64,000 nucleotides of DNA from contig CABFPG010000002.1 in assembly GCA_902141825.1 (NCBI GenBank), forward strand, positions 372,001 through 436,000, in the 5' to 3' direction. This DNA is from Thalassocella blandensis (GTDB taxonomy: Bacteria > Pseudomonadota > Gammaproteobacteria > Pseudomonadales > Cellvibrionaceae). Under the pieces are notes generated by a model, which was not told where the DNA came from, searched no databases, and saw only the letters and a program-made list of their open reading frames with translations. The position numbers and the translations under genes were made by a program. Positions 27,833 through 36,573 of the stretch are shown here, in pieces; position 1 is the stretch's first letter, and each line of letters opens with the position of its first letter.

Positions 27833-28999
27833 ATGGGCGGCGAAGTCTTTCAAACGTTTTTTCTAATTTTTTCCGGTGCCGCAATTATTTCCGCTATTGC
27901 GCTCTACACCCGTCAGCCTTTACTGGTGGCCTATATCGCGCTCGGTGTACTTCTTGGGCCCTATGGATTTAAAGTCATCACCGAAATCCATTACATTTCT
28001 GAAATGTCTCACATCGGCATCGTCTTCCTGCTTTTTTTAATTGGCTTGGACATGCAGCCGAGCGCATTGATTTCGGTGTTAAAAAAAGCCACCAGCGTGG
28101 CGCTGGTCAGCAGCGCGACCTTTGCATTAATCGGCTTTGGTATTGGCCTGCTGTTTAATTTCACACTGTTTGAATCGATCGTGATAGCGATGGCATCCAT
28201 GTTTTCCAGCACGATTATCGGTATCAAGCTGCTGCCTACCACGGTCCTGCATCACAAACACTCGGGCGATATGATGGTGGGGTTATTGTTGATACAAGAC
28301 TTTATCGCCATTTTTTGTCTGCTGTTCCTGCTCAGTGGTTCTCACGGCACAGTGGACTCCACACCGCTGATACAAGCACTTATAGCATTGCCGGTGCTGG
28401 CTGCAATTGCCTATGTCATTGTGCGCTATGTCATGTTTAAACTGATTGCCAAGTTTGACCGCTTTCATGAGTTCATTTTTCTGCTGGCGATCGGATGGTG
28501 CCTGGGTCTTGCTGAAGCGGCGGAAAAAATGAAACTTTCGGCTGAAATCGGCGCGTTTATCGCTGGCGTATCCATCGCTACCAGCCCAATTTCCCAATAT
28601 ATCGCCCTCAATCTCAAGCCACTTCGAGATTTTTTCCTCGTGTTGTTTTTCTTTTCAATTGGCGCACAGCTTAACATCGACCTTCTACCCAGCGTACTGC
28701 TGGCCGTGTTTGTCTATGCAGGGCTGATGCTGGCAGCCAAGCCTATTACCTTTTATGCACTGCTGAAGCAGCAAAGTGAAAAGAGCACGCTGGCCTGGGA
28801 CCTTGGATTTCGCCTGGGACAAATCAGTGAATTTTCATTATTGATTGCGTTTGTGGCATTAAGCCGGCAAGCCATCGGGGAAAAGGCGGCCCTTCTCATC
28901 CAGAGTGCCGCAATCATCAGCTTTATCATCTCCAGCTATATTGTCATTTTCAGCTTTCCTAACCCAATCGCTGTATCCGAAAAGCTTCGGCGAGACTGA
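27833..28999 (+). CDS. CPA2-family cation:proton antiporter
   Basis: 388 aa, about 11-12 membrane helices. It belongs to the monovalent cation:proton antiporter-2 group, like the membrane part of KefB/KefC but without the C-terminal NAD-binding TrkA-N domain. Recognisable parts are LLVAYIALGVLLGP near residue 30, GIVFLLFLIGLDM near 60, and LLIQDFIAIFCL near 150, where the Gln-Asp pair is used for ion transport in the family. K+/H+ or Na+/H+ exchange for pH control is the general role; the ion cannot be told here. The start is an ATG at 27833 with GTGAG upstream. The small gene 70 bp downstream may be co-transcribed. Confidence 0.9.
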   Translation: MGGEVFQTFFLIFSGAAIISAIALYTRQPLLVAYIALGVLLGPYGFKVITEIHYISEMSHIGIVFLLFLIGLDMQPSALISVLKKATSVALVSSATFALIGFGIGLLFNFTLFESIVIAMASMFSSTIIGIKLLPTTVLHHKHSGDMMVGLLLIQDFIAIFCLLFLLSGSHGTVDSTPLIQALIALPVLAAIAYVIVRYVMFKLIAKFDRFHEFIFLLAIGWCLGLAEAAEKMKLSAEIGAFIAGVSIATSPISQYIALNLKPLRDFFLVLFFFSIGAQLNIDLLPSVLLAVFVYAGLMLAAKPITFYALLKQQSEKSTLAWDLGFRLGQISEFSLLIAFVALSRQAIGEKAALLIQSAAIISFIISSYIVIFSFPNPIAVSEKLRRD

Positions 29000-29071
29000 C
29001 AGCACTGGAAAACACAATATTTGCCCCAAGGTAAACACTAAGCGCATTTCCCTATTCTGCTGGAGGACACC

Positions 29072-29356
29072 ATGTTTAACGCAGGCGACAGTCACGTCGA
29101 ACACAAGGTTGATATCAAACAGGCTTTACGAGTTTTTTACAAAATCCGCGAAGGCGGAAAAAAGCAGGACGATGATACATACGTACTACAGGGAATAAAC
29201 GCCTACTCAGATTATGATGGCTACAACGTTTCACTGTTTAACGACTACGTCAGACTCGACATCCGCTTCCACAACAGTTTTAACTTTGAAGGGTCCAACC
29301 AGCGTGAAAAAGACAGCTTCCTCGAAAAGTTAGCGTTAATGGATAAAAGCGACTAA
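29072..29356 (+). CDS. DUF3081-like small protein
   Basis: 94 aa, soluble, acidic. Similar, as I recall, to DUF3081, a family of short gammaproteobacterial proteins of unknown function: LRVFYKIREGGKKQDD, YVLQGINAYSDYDGYNVSLF and VRLDIRFHNSF match that pattern. GGAGG lies 7 nt before the ATG at 29072. It follows the antiporter gene on the same strand, and a shared transcript is likely. A bidirectional terminator separates it from the convergent sohB. Confidence 0.8.
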   Translation: MFNAGDSHVEHKVDIKQALRVFYKIREGGKKQDDDTYVLQGINAYSDYDGYNVSLFNDYVRLDIRFHNSFNFEGSNQREKDSFLEKLALMDKSD

Positions 29357-29389
29357 AAGTCTGCGAAGCAAAACATTTACCCCAAACAA

Positions 29390-29417
29390 AAACGGGCGCC
29401 CTAAAAGGCGCCCGTTT
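29390..29417. terminator. Bidirectional terminator
   Basis: AAACGGGCGCC (29390-29400) pairs with GGCGCCCGTTT (29407-29417) around CTAAAA. It serves the gene ending at 29356 on the plus strand and sohB on the minus strand. Confidence 0.9.
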
Positions 29418-29465
29418 CTATATTGTAAAATTGAAATTGCAAAAAGGCTCAAATAACAGCTTAAG

Positions 29466-30653
29466 TTATACGTGCGTTTTAGTATTAAACCTCTGCAACC
29501 AGCGTGTTACAACGCGATCTAGCGCAGCTTCAGCGCTAATACCCAGCTTTTCAGGTAAGGATTTTTTCTGGGTGTAATTCACCTCATACAATTCTGCATC
29601 GTCTTTTGCGTTAAACAGGTATTGATCTGAAGTGTCGATCTGGTCAATCAGCTTTTGCTCAATCGCTCGTGTGCCGTACCAAACTTCCCCTGTGGCGACT
29701 TTTTCTACATCTACAATGGGACGATTGTCTTTAATAAAATCTTTGAACAATACGTGGGTATCTTCCAATTCCTCGGTGAATTTTTGACGCCCTTTTTCTG
29801 TATTTTCACCAAACATGGTGATGGTGCGCTTATATTCACCCGCCGTGAACAATTCAAAATCCACATCGTGCTTTTTAAGCAATCGATGGAAATTAGGCAG
29901 TTGCGCCAATACCCCAATAGAGCCAATTACCGCAAAAGGTGCAGAGACAATTTTATCAGCCACACATGCCATCATGTAGCCACCACTTGCCGCCACTTTA
30001 TCCACACAGATTGTCAGAGGGATATTCTTGTTGGTGATTCGCTTTAATTGACTGGCTGCTAACCCATAACTGTGCACCATGCCGCCCTGGCTCTCCAAGC
30101 GCACGACAACCTCATCGTTTTCGGTTGCAATTGACAGGATGGCCGATATCACCTGGCGCAACTCGTCCGTGGCAGAAGCTTTTATATCGCCATCAAAATC
30201 TGTGACAAAAATGCGTTTTTTGTTCTGTGATGCAGGCGTTGCAGCTTTTGTGCTTGTCAGAGTCGCGGCACCCGTATCCTGCTCAGGGCTCGGCTCAGAG
30301 TCGCTGCTCTCACTGGCGTGAGCTTCGTCACCCTCACCAACTGGGCTTTTACTTTGCTTCGCATCTGCTTTTTTAGCTTTTAATTCTGCTTTTAACTTCT
30401 TCTTATCCAGCTTTTCCTGACGTTTCTTTTCTTTATCTTCAGACTTTAAAACATCATCAGGCAATATGGCTTCTTTAACCGCATGCGCCAGCGCATCAAA
30501 TTTGTCATTGATTTTGACGATTTCCAGATGGCCTTTTTCCTGCGTGTGATTTCTCATACTGGCCGAAACAAGAAGTGCAATAACTACACCGACCGCAATG
30601 ACAAAAGTAATAGTTTTGGCCAAAAAAAGACCGTATTCCGTTAAGAATTCCAA
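29466..30653 (-). CDS. sohB: Inner-membrane peptidase SohB (family S49)
   Basis: A signal-peptide-peptidase-like serine protease anchored in the inner membrane, active on the periplasmic side in known members. 395 aa. One N-terminal helix (FLAKTITFVIAVGVVIALLVSA) precedes a charged Lys/Glu linker and a Ser/Glu-rich low-complexity stretch (about residues 70-145), longer than usual. The S49 core follows, with VVVRLESQGGMVHSYG, the nucleophile Ser in DKVAASGGYMMAC and the general-base Lys in GEYKRTITMFGENTEKG. In E. coli extra SohB suppresses loss of DegP. ATG at 30653. It is the last gene of the minus-strand group that starts at fimL. Confidence 0.93.
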   Translation of the reverse strand: MEFLTEYGLFLAKTITFVIAVGVVIALLVSASMRNHTQEKGHLEIVKINDKFDALAHAVKEAILPDDVLKSEDKEKKRQEKLDKKKLKAELKAKKADAKQSKSPVGEGDEAHASESSDSEPSPEQDTGAATLTSTKAATPASQNKKRIFVTDFDGDIKASATDELRQVISAILSIATENDEVVVRLESQGGMVHSYGLAASQLKRITNKNIPLTICVDKVAASGGYMMACVADKIVSAPFAVIGSIGVLAQLPNFHRLLKKHDVDFELFTAGEYKRTITMFGENTEKGRQKFTEELEDTHVLFKDFIKDNRPIVDVEKVATGEVWYGTRAIEQKLIDQIDTSDQYLFNAKDDAELYEVNYTQKKSLPEKLGISAEAALDRVVTRWLQRFNTKTHV

Positions 30654-30713
30654 GCGTTACTCCAAATTTTTTACAAGATAAATTTAGGATTTAAGAGGCG
30701 GGTGGTATTGGTG

Positions 30714-31370
30714 TTATTTCCAGCGATTAATTGCCTGCTCCGCAATTGAATTTAATGGACGCGCCACTAAGCCTCGGGCGCTCAATGATACTTGGAATAT
30801 GGCACCATGTTCCATAGGTAAATAGGTGGCACTGCCATATTCTGCCTGAACAAAAGGCACAATTACGCCGTAGTCACGCAACCAGGCCCAAAAGTCAAAG
30901 CCGTATTGACTGGGTTGCAATTCATAGACGCTGCGCTTCTTTCGATGCTCATCCTGCAACGAATAATAACGCCCCGCCAAGCGATCCAAACGGTAGCCGG
31001 GTTTTGCACCAAAGGTTTCAAACACACCACGCAACTGAAGAATTCGCGCATCGACAACCCACTGATCGCCGTAAAGGTCGTACTCTTCGTCTTCTTTGTC
31101 ATCCACATAAGATAACTTCACTTTATAGTGCTGTTCCCCAACCAGCTCAAAGCTCATGGTCAAAATTGGGGTATCATTGAGCAGTCGTTTATATGATTGG
31201 ATATCCAGACTGACCAATACCAGCGCTACAGAAAAGGCAACCAGCAGTATGCCAACCGTCCCTCTTACCCAGGAACCAAACCACTGCAAGTTAGCCAATA
31301 GACGAATCGCGAAGTAGATCGCAATCAGCGCCAGCAAAATACTTAAAATTGAAAACACACCAAATAACAT
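30714..31370 (-). CDS. Two-span membrane protein, function unknown
   Basis: 218 aa. Two membrane helices at the N-terminus (FSILSILLALIAIYFAI and GTVGILLVAFSVALVLVSL), then a soluble C-terminal domain of about 150 residues with strands and conserved-looking GDQWVVDARILQL and EYGSATYLPMEHG motifs. I do not recognise a function. It sits between nudC and sohB on the same strand (17 bp from nudC, 60 bp from sohB), so it is probably part of one transcript with them. The soluble part most likely faces the periplasm if both helices span. Confidence 0.85.
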   Translation of the reverse strand: MLFGVFSILSILLALIAIYFAIRLLANLQWFGSWVRGTVGILLVAFSVALVLVSLDIQSYKRLLNDTPILTMSFELVGEQHYKVKLSYVDDKEDEEYDLYGDQWVVDARILQLRGVFETFGAKPGYRLDRLAGRYYSLQDEHRKKRSVYELQPSQYGFDFWAWLRDYGVIVPFVQAEYGSATYLPMEHGAIFQVSLSARGLVARPLNSIAEQAINRWK

Positions 31371-31387
31371 AAAAAATTATCCCAGTA

Positions 31388-32206
31388 TTACGTTTTTTCA
31401 CGCATTTGTTGTAAAAAATGATCAATCAACCAGCCCGAGATTGTCAACCTGGGTGGCGTTAAAGGCATTTTATCCGCTGTAAACCATTGCGCATCCATTA
31501 TCTCTACCATATCCGGCTGAAGATCGCCCGAGACATAATCTGCGGTAAATGCCAGCATCAACTGCCCCGGAAACGGCCAGGGTTGAGACGTGAAATAGCG
31601 AATATTATTGATCTCCACCCCCACTTCTTCACGGACCTCTCGTGCAAAAGCCTCTTCCGCCGACTCCCCAGGTTCAATAAACCCAGCGAGCGTACTGTAC
31701 ATGCCTTCCGGGTGTCGCACCCCTCTCGCCAGCAAACATTCATTCCCACGCCGCACCAGGCCAATAACGCAGGGACTAATGCGCGGATAAAAGCGCGACT
31801 CACACTGACTACAAACACAGGCTCTATCAGATTCAGATTCTCGCGTAGGGCTTCCACACACCCCGCAATATTGGTGATCACGATACCACTTGGTAATTTG
31901 CAGCGCCCTGCCCGCCAATTGAAACAGCTCCGACGAGATTTTTCCCAACTGACTGCGCAGCGGCACCCACTCATATGCCTCTGGCACGGTGAAATCTTTT
32001 TCATCATTGAAAAACAGAGCGTAACAATGCTCGCCGTTCAGCGCACCGAGATAATGCCGATGGAGAGGATCAGGAGTTGGGATAGAATTTGCGGCTAAAG
32101 GAAGCCAGGATCGACCTTTCTGGCACAGCAATTGGCCACGACGAATGGGAATGTAAAGTTCATGGGGCCTGGAGTTGTCACTTTTATCAGCAGCGATAAA
32201 TACCAT
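31388..32206 (-). CDS. nudC: NADH pyrophosphatase / RNA decapping hydrolase NudC
   Basis: Nudix hydrolase that splits NADH into NMNH and AMP and removes NAD caps from RNA. 272 aa, close to E. coli NudC (257). It has a zinc site (CGVCG, then CVCSQC), the PRISPCVIGLV strand, the Nudix box with GFIEPGESAEEA and REVREEVGV, and the SQPWPFPGQLM motif typical of NADH-specific members. ATG at 32206; there is no strong ribosome site. In Pseudomonas nudC also lies beside fimL, as here (122 bp). Confidence 0.96.
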   Translation of the reverse strand: MVFIAADKSDNSRPHELYIPIRRGQLLCQKGRSWLPLAANSIPTPDPLHRHYLGALNGEHCYALFFNDEKDFTVPEAYEWVPLRSQLGKISSELFQLAGRALQITKWYRDHQYCGVCGSPTRESESDRACVCSQCESRFYPRISPCVIGLVRRGNECLLARGVRHPEGMYSTLAGFIEPGESAEEAFAREVREEVGVEINNIRYFTSQPWPFPGQLMLAFTADYVSGDLQPDMVEIMDAQWFTADKMPLTPPRLTISGWLIDHFLQQMREKT

Positions 32207-32300
32207 TCATTATTGTCTCTTTTCGGTACCTCTTAGATTACTCTATTTCGATGGCGTATCTTCTCTCTATGCAAGAAGAGGATGATGGCAGCACTGTGAA

Positions 32301-32317
32301 CGCAGGCATCGCCTGCG
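32301..32317. repeat. Small perfect hairpin between fimL and nudC
   Basis: CGCAGGC, ATC, GCCTGCG: a perfect 7-bp stem with a 3-nt loop, 12 bp beyond the fimL stop codon. No T tract on the minus strand, so it may attenuate rather than end transcription into nudC. Confidence 0.5.
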
Positions 32318-32328
32318 CATCACATTAA

Positions 32329-34035
32329 TTACACTTTATAGCCCAAAGCCTCCAGACTCTCTTCCGCAACCTGAAGTACGCTCTCATCCATTTTTAAATT
32401 GGCCGTCGCGGAGTTTAAATAATATTCCATAGAAATAATGGCATCCGCAAAGGTTTCGAGCATTTCTTTTAGCGCTGGCGGTGGATCTTTATCCAGCAAC
32501 ACTTCATCTACAAAGGCTGCACATCGCTCCAGTACATTCGCAGCACGCTCATTTTTCAGCATTAGCATTCCGCCGCGCACGGTACCCAGAGTTTTGGCAA
32601 TATTTTTGATATGGCCCACGTCAAAATTAGAATCCGCAAAGGAGCTCAGCGCCCTTTTCGTCAGAGAAATGCCGGCTTCGGACTCCGCCATAACAATGCG
32701 CTTGGCTTCTGCCAATGCACCAGAGGCAATGATCTCACGCTGAGCAACTTTATTCGCCTGCTCCAGCTTTTCATCCGAAAGCGAACTATTGGAAAGTGAG
32801 ATGACCGTCGATTCCAGATACAGCATGGTATTCGCCACTTCCTGCATCTCCTCGGTATCAATTCCATCCTTCATGTCCTTCCATTTTTCAATCCGCTTAA
32901 TTTCTTCCTTAAGAATATTGGAAGCCGCCACCAGGCCTACAATGGCGAGAATTTCAGCGATTTTTTGCAGAGTCCCAACGAATTCTTCCAAATCATCAAT
33001 CGTTTGAGAACTACTTTGAGAAGCGCTTTCCAGTGTCTTTTTAATATTCCCCAGTTCTGTTTGAAGTACATTTGCAAGGGAAGAAACTGTGTGCGCGCTA
33101 GGGCCACTGAGGCGATCGCGCTCATGAGAGAGTTCCTGGTCTGTGTAGGGGAACTTCTCGACTTTGTAGGTGCTGCGAATCAGTTTGGCGTCAGGTGTTT
33201 CCGCGGCAGACAGAGCAATCAAGTAGACCAGCTCTTTCACCAGACCTTTGGGCGGCTCGCTTGAAAGTGCGGCGTCGCCACCCTTCTCCACCTGACGGAT
33301 GATGCGGTCAATGCGTCCAAATAACAGTTTTCGGGTTTCAATCAACTGCATGTTGTGGCTCACGAATACGTCCAGCGCAACGTTTGCCATCCACCACAAC
33401 AAGGCCAACGGCTTGTCATCCGGTGTACAGCGACGCAAACGTATCAAACTGCGGCGCATCATAGAGATACAGTTCTTAATCTGGTTTTCCCGCATAAGGC
33501 CCAGAAGCCCTACCTGGTACATATGCCGTAAACGACGTACCGTGCTTTTGAACTCAGCCGGTGCGATAGCTAATTTTTCGACTTTGGGTAAGGCAGGCTT
33601 GTTGGCGAGATTTAAACTGAAAAAGTGGCTTTCTGGATAAACAGATTCGCCGCGCAGTTTACGCAGCTCGTTAATTTGTTGCACCAGCAGAACCGGGGCT
33701 TTTCGCTCGGTTTGCTGGATATATTCCAGATAACGGGTCAGTACGAAAAATGTCGCACTCACCACCTCGAGGCGTTTCTCAAACTTAGGCCCACTGTTAC
33801 CAGGAGAAATCTCCGTGGCGGTTGCGAGCAGCTCTTTGGAAAGAAGCTCAGCGCCCTGTAATTGAATCAGGCGTAAAATACCGTGAATCTGGGTAATCCC
33901 CTCGATACAGGCCTGTAAACTTTTCCCATCATCTTGCGCGGATACAAAATGCTCGAGATTCCGCGCGGAATCTTCGATTGTTGCGACCAGCTCGTCGCGA
34001 ACCATGTTTAACGATTGAAAGTTTACTTGATCCAT
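32329..34035 (-). CDS. fimL: FimL-like pilus/cAMP signalling protein
   Basis: 568 aa, soluble. It matches the FimL type: related to the N-terminal part of the chemosensory kinase ChpA/PilL but without working phosphotransfer histidines. The degenerate Hpt-like repeats can be seen in ITQIHGILRLIQLQGAELL near residue 48 and KTLGTVRGGMLML near 490. In P. aeruginosa FimL promotes cAMP synthesis, Vfr signalling and twitching motility through FimV and the Chp system. Support also comes from context: nudC lies directly downstream and an antiporter, dnaQ and rnhA follow, the same order as in P. aeruginosa. Start at the ATG at 34035. Confidence 0.85.
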   Translation of the reverse strand: MDQVNFQSLNMVRDELVATIEDSARNLEHFVSAQDDGKSLQACIEGITQIHGILRLIQLQGAELLSKELLATATEISPGNSGPKFEKRLEVVSATFFVLTRYLEYIQQTERKAPVLLVQQINELRKLRGESVYPESHFFSLNLANKPALPKVEKLAIAPAEFKSTVRRLRHMYQVGLLGLMRENQIKNCISMMRRSLIRLRRCTPDDKPLALLWWMANVALDVFVSHNMQLIETRKLLFGRIDRIIRQVEKGGDAALSSEPPKGLVKELVYLIALSAAETPDAKLIRSTYKVEKFPYTDQELSHERDRLSGPSAHTVSSLANVLQTELGNIKKTLESASQSSSQTIDDLEEFVGTLQKIAEILAIVGLVAASNILKEEIKRIEKWKDMKDGIDTEEMQEVANTMLYLESTVISLSNSSLSDEKLEQANKVAQREIIASGALAEAKRIVMAESEAGISLTKRALSSFADSNFDVGHIKNIAKTLGTVRGGMLMLKNERAANVLERCAAFVDEVLLDKDPPPALKEMLETFADAIISMEYYLNSATANLKMDESVLQVAEESLEALGYKV

Positions 34036-34164
34036 AAATCTCGGGTCTTGTTATTTCAGATGTTGTTTTTCAGGCGTCGTTTTCCGGAATACCTGTACCA
34101 AATCAGCGCAGACCTTCTTCAGTTTGTCTTCTTCCCAACCGGTCTGACACCACTTTTTGTTTTG

Positions 34165-34209
34165 CTTTCTATTTGTGTGCTTTCTACTTGTGAACTTTCT
34201 ACTTGTGCG
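34165..34209. repeat. Tandem repeat, 3 x 15 bp
   Basis: CTTTCTATTTGTGTG, CTTTCTACTTGTGAA and CTTTCTACTTGTGCG follow each other, then a degenerate copy (34210-34223). The core resembles the T-rich repeat at 15851-15886. Confidence 0.9.
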
Positions 34210-34846
34210 TATTCTACTTTTTGCTTTCTACGCAGCCCATGCCATTTGACGCGCGTGTTTGCTGCCGCGCGGCTTTGAATGACCGAAGTATTGCCCATCC
34301 ACTTGCTTACACGATGCCATGCAATGCGTGTAACACAGCGCCAGCGATAACTGACCAATTAACAGGCAAAGTTTGCTCGGGCACTGCACCGCTTTATCCA
34401 CTTCACACTCATTTGCCACGATTTATCTCTGGCTGCAGTGTATAAGTATAATACTGTTTGAGCAAAAGTCTTTAGATATCTTGGAGTTACACCAAAATCT
34501 TAACTCAAAATCTCATTTCAGTCACAATTCACAGACAATGACTTTCGCGGGTTTGCTTAAGCAACTTTAGACTTTTTTCTGTGCCAGTGCTGAATAAAGC
34601 TGAACGAAAGATCAAGAATGACGTGAGCTGAGTTCCTTCAACCTGTGAAGCCGTCATCGAGGAGCAAGCGCAGCTCAATAAAATCAAAAACACACGAAAG
34701 AAACGAGAACAGAAGAATACGGGAGAGTAGACGCAGGGCGGCACGAAAAGAAGCAGCGCTATCTATAAGACTCGCTTATAAAAAAGCCCTGCCATCCAAA
34801 ATGTAACTATTACACAGATTAAGGCTGAACATGAGAGAGAGCAAGG

Positions 34847-34906
34847 CCAGACCAAGCGGAGGACTCCTTAGTAGCGGAGCCTCCAGTAAGGCGACTGCAT
34901 GGTCTC
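34847..34906. other. Two-stem structured element after nhaD
   Basis: An inner stem GGAGGACTCC / GGAGCCTCC (one bulged A) with an 8-nt loop is enclosed by AGACCA / TGGTCT. It lies about 20-75 bp beyond the nhaD stop codon. It could be a terminator or 3'UTR fold of nhaD, or a small RNA on either strand. No T tract adjoins it. Confidence 0.35.
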
Positions 34907-34922
34907 AGCGCTGAATATTCAA

Positions 34923-36383
34923 CTAAAAAAAGCGGGCATTGACCCAAAGATGCGCTGCAATACTGGCGATGTAACCCAAGGCTATCACCGGCGTCCATTT
35001 TAAATGGCCAAAAAAGGTGTACTTACCTTTTGCCATGCCCATCAGGGCAACCCCCGCAGCAGACCCGATAGACAACAAACTACCCCCAACCCCTGCGGTT
35101 AACGTGACCAACAACCACTGACCTTCCGTCATTTCAGGCATCATCGTCAATACAGCGAACATCACGGGGATGTTATCCACAATTGCAGACAGCAAACCAA
35201 TCGCAATATTGGCGTAAGTTGGATTCCACTGGGTGTACATGAGGTCTGAAACCAGGGACAGGTAACCGATAAACCCTAAACCACCCACACACAACACCAC
35301 GCCATAGAAAAACAGCAAGGTATCCCACTCAGCTTTGGCAACCTTGTTAAATACATCGAATGGAATCACATCACCTTTACGCTTATCTTCACCTACCACA
35401 TAGTTCAGAGGATCTCCCACAATGTGATCTTCCACGTCGAGATCGGCCGGTGACATATCATGATTATGTGTTCTTTTGAGGTAATAACCAAAAAACTGCA
35501 GTAGCGCTAAACCGGTGAACATACCAATCACTGGTGGCAGATGCAGGAAGTTATGGAAGCTGACCGCCAGTCCAATGGTCACCAGGAACAAAGCAATTAT
35601 TCGTTTTGCGCCACGCTTCATCACTTCATCTTCGTTCTGCCCGGAGGGTTTCTCATTAGGAATGAAGAACATCATGATAGAGGCCGGTACCACAAAGTTC
35701 ACGACAGAGGGAATAATCAAATGGAAGAATGTGAAAAAGTCGATCACCCCCTTTTGCCACACCATCAAAGTAGTAATGTCACCAAATGGACTGAAAGCGC
35801 CGCCGGCGTTCGCCGCGACCACAATATTCACACAGCCAATTGATACAAATTTTTCGTTGCTGCCCCCTACTGCCATAACTACCGCACACATCAGCAAGGC
35901 GGTTGTCAGGTTGTCTGCGATAGGCGATATAAAAAATGCCAGGATTCCAGTCATCCAGAACAGCTGTTTAAAGCCATACCCTTTGCTTACCAGCCAGGAT
36001 CGCAGTGCGTCGAAGATTCTGCGGTCTTCCATGGCGTTGATATAGGTCATCGCCACCAGCAAAAACAGCATTAACTCAGCGTATTCCAGTAAATTGTGGC
36101 GTACCGCCTGTTCAGCGGTGTGATCGATCCCATGCTGAGCATACACCACTGCGATTATCGCCCAGATCAACCCAGCAGCAAGAATGACCGGTTTTGATTT
36201 ACGTAAATGAAGAAATTCTTCCGCCATCACCAATCCATAGGCAATCACAAAAATCGCAATGGAGGCATAGCCGACAAAATGAGTGGTAAGATCCAGCGTT
36301 TCCCCATGAGCCGCTTCGGCAGCACCAGCCAAAACAGGGAAAAACAGCGCCAGAATAGCAGAAACAAAAAAAGTTAATTTCAC
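34923..36383 (-). CDS. nhaD: NhaD-type Na+/H+ antiporter
   Basis: Inner-membrane sodium/proton antiporter of the NhaD/ion-transporter superfamily, used for salt and alkali tolerance in marine bacteria. 486 aa, about 12-13 helices. Seen: an N-terminal signal-like helix with AGAAEAAHGE, ISPIADNLTTALLMCAVVMAVGG, VAANAGGAFSPFGDITTLMVWQKG and SAIVDNIPVMFAVLTMM. The two Asn-centred re-entrant segments (DNLTTAL, DNIPVMF) are typical of the superfamily. I chose the GTG at 36383 since AAGGA lies 7 nt upstream and gives MKLTFFVSA; the frame could open at a TTG at 36425 without a ribosome site. P. aeruginosa has NhaB at this place. Confidence 0.93.
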   Translation of the reverse strand: MKLTFFVSAILALFFPVLAGAAEAAHGETLDLTTHFVGYASIAIFVIAYGLVMAEEFLHLRKSKPVILAAGLIWAIIAVVYAQHGIDHTAEQAVRHNLLEYAELMLFLLVAMTYINAMEDRRIFDALRSWLVSKGYGFKQLFWMTGILAFFISPIADNLTTALLMCAVVMAVGGSNEKFVSIGCVNIVVAANAGGAFSPFGDITTLMVWQKGVIDFFTFFHLIIPSVVNFVVPASIMMFFIPNEKPSGQNEDEVMKRGAKRIIALFLVTIGLAVSFHNFLHLPPVIGMFTGLALLQFFGYYLKRTHNHDMSPADLDVEDHIVGDPLNYVVGEDKRKGDVIPFDVFNKVAKAEWDTLLFFYGVVLCVGGLGFIGYLSLVSDLMYTQWNPTYANIAIGLLSAIVDNIPVMFAVLTMMPEMTEGQWLLVTLTAGVGGSLLSIGSAAGVALMGMAKGKYTFFGHLKWTPVIALGYIASIAAHLWVNARFF

Positions 36384-36573
36384 GTCAATTCCTTCAAATA
36401 AGTGACCGATTTTAAGCGACAGCAATTATAGCGAGTTTCACTTGCATATAAAGTCAATCAGCTAAAAACCTAAAAAAAATCATGTGCTTGAAGCAAGTTT
36501 CTCGCAACGCGATTAACTTGCTTGAAAGAGATAATCCAGAGAAGTGTTGTGTGCAATGAGGATTCAATTGCAG

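Larger units (their letters stand above)
34036..34922. other. Spacer with tandem repeats and a structured element
   Basis: About 890 bp without a credible gene. It holds the 15-bp repeats at 34165-34209 and a folded element at 34847-34906. Open frames through 34015-34744 on both strands cross the repeats and have unnatural composition. The fimL promoter should lie near 34050-34100. Confidence 0.5.

Noticed and set aside
34015-34744. Several frames on both strands
   Set aside because: Built on the CTTTCTACTTGTG repeats; no ribosome sites.
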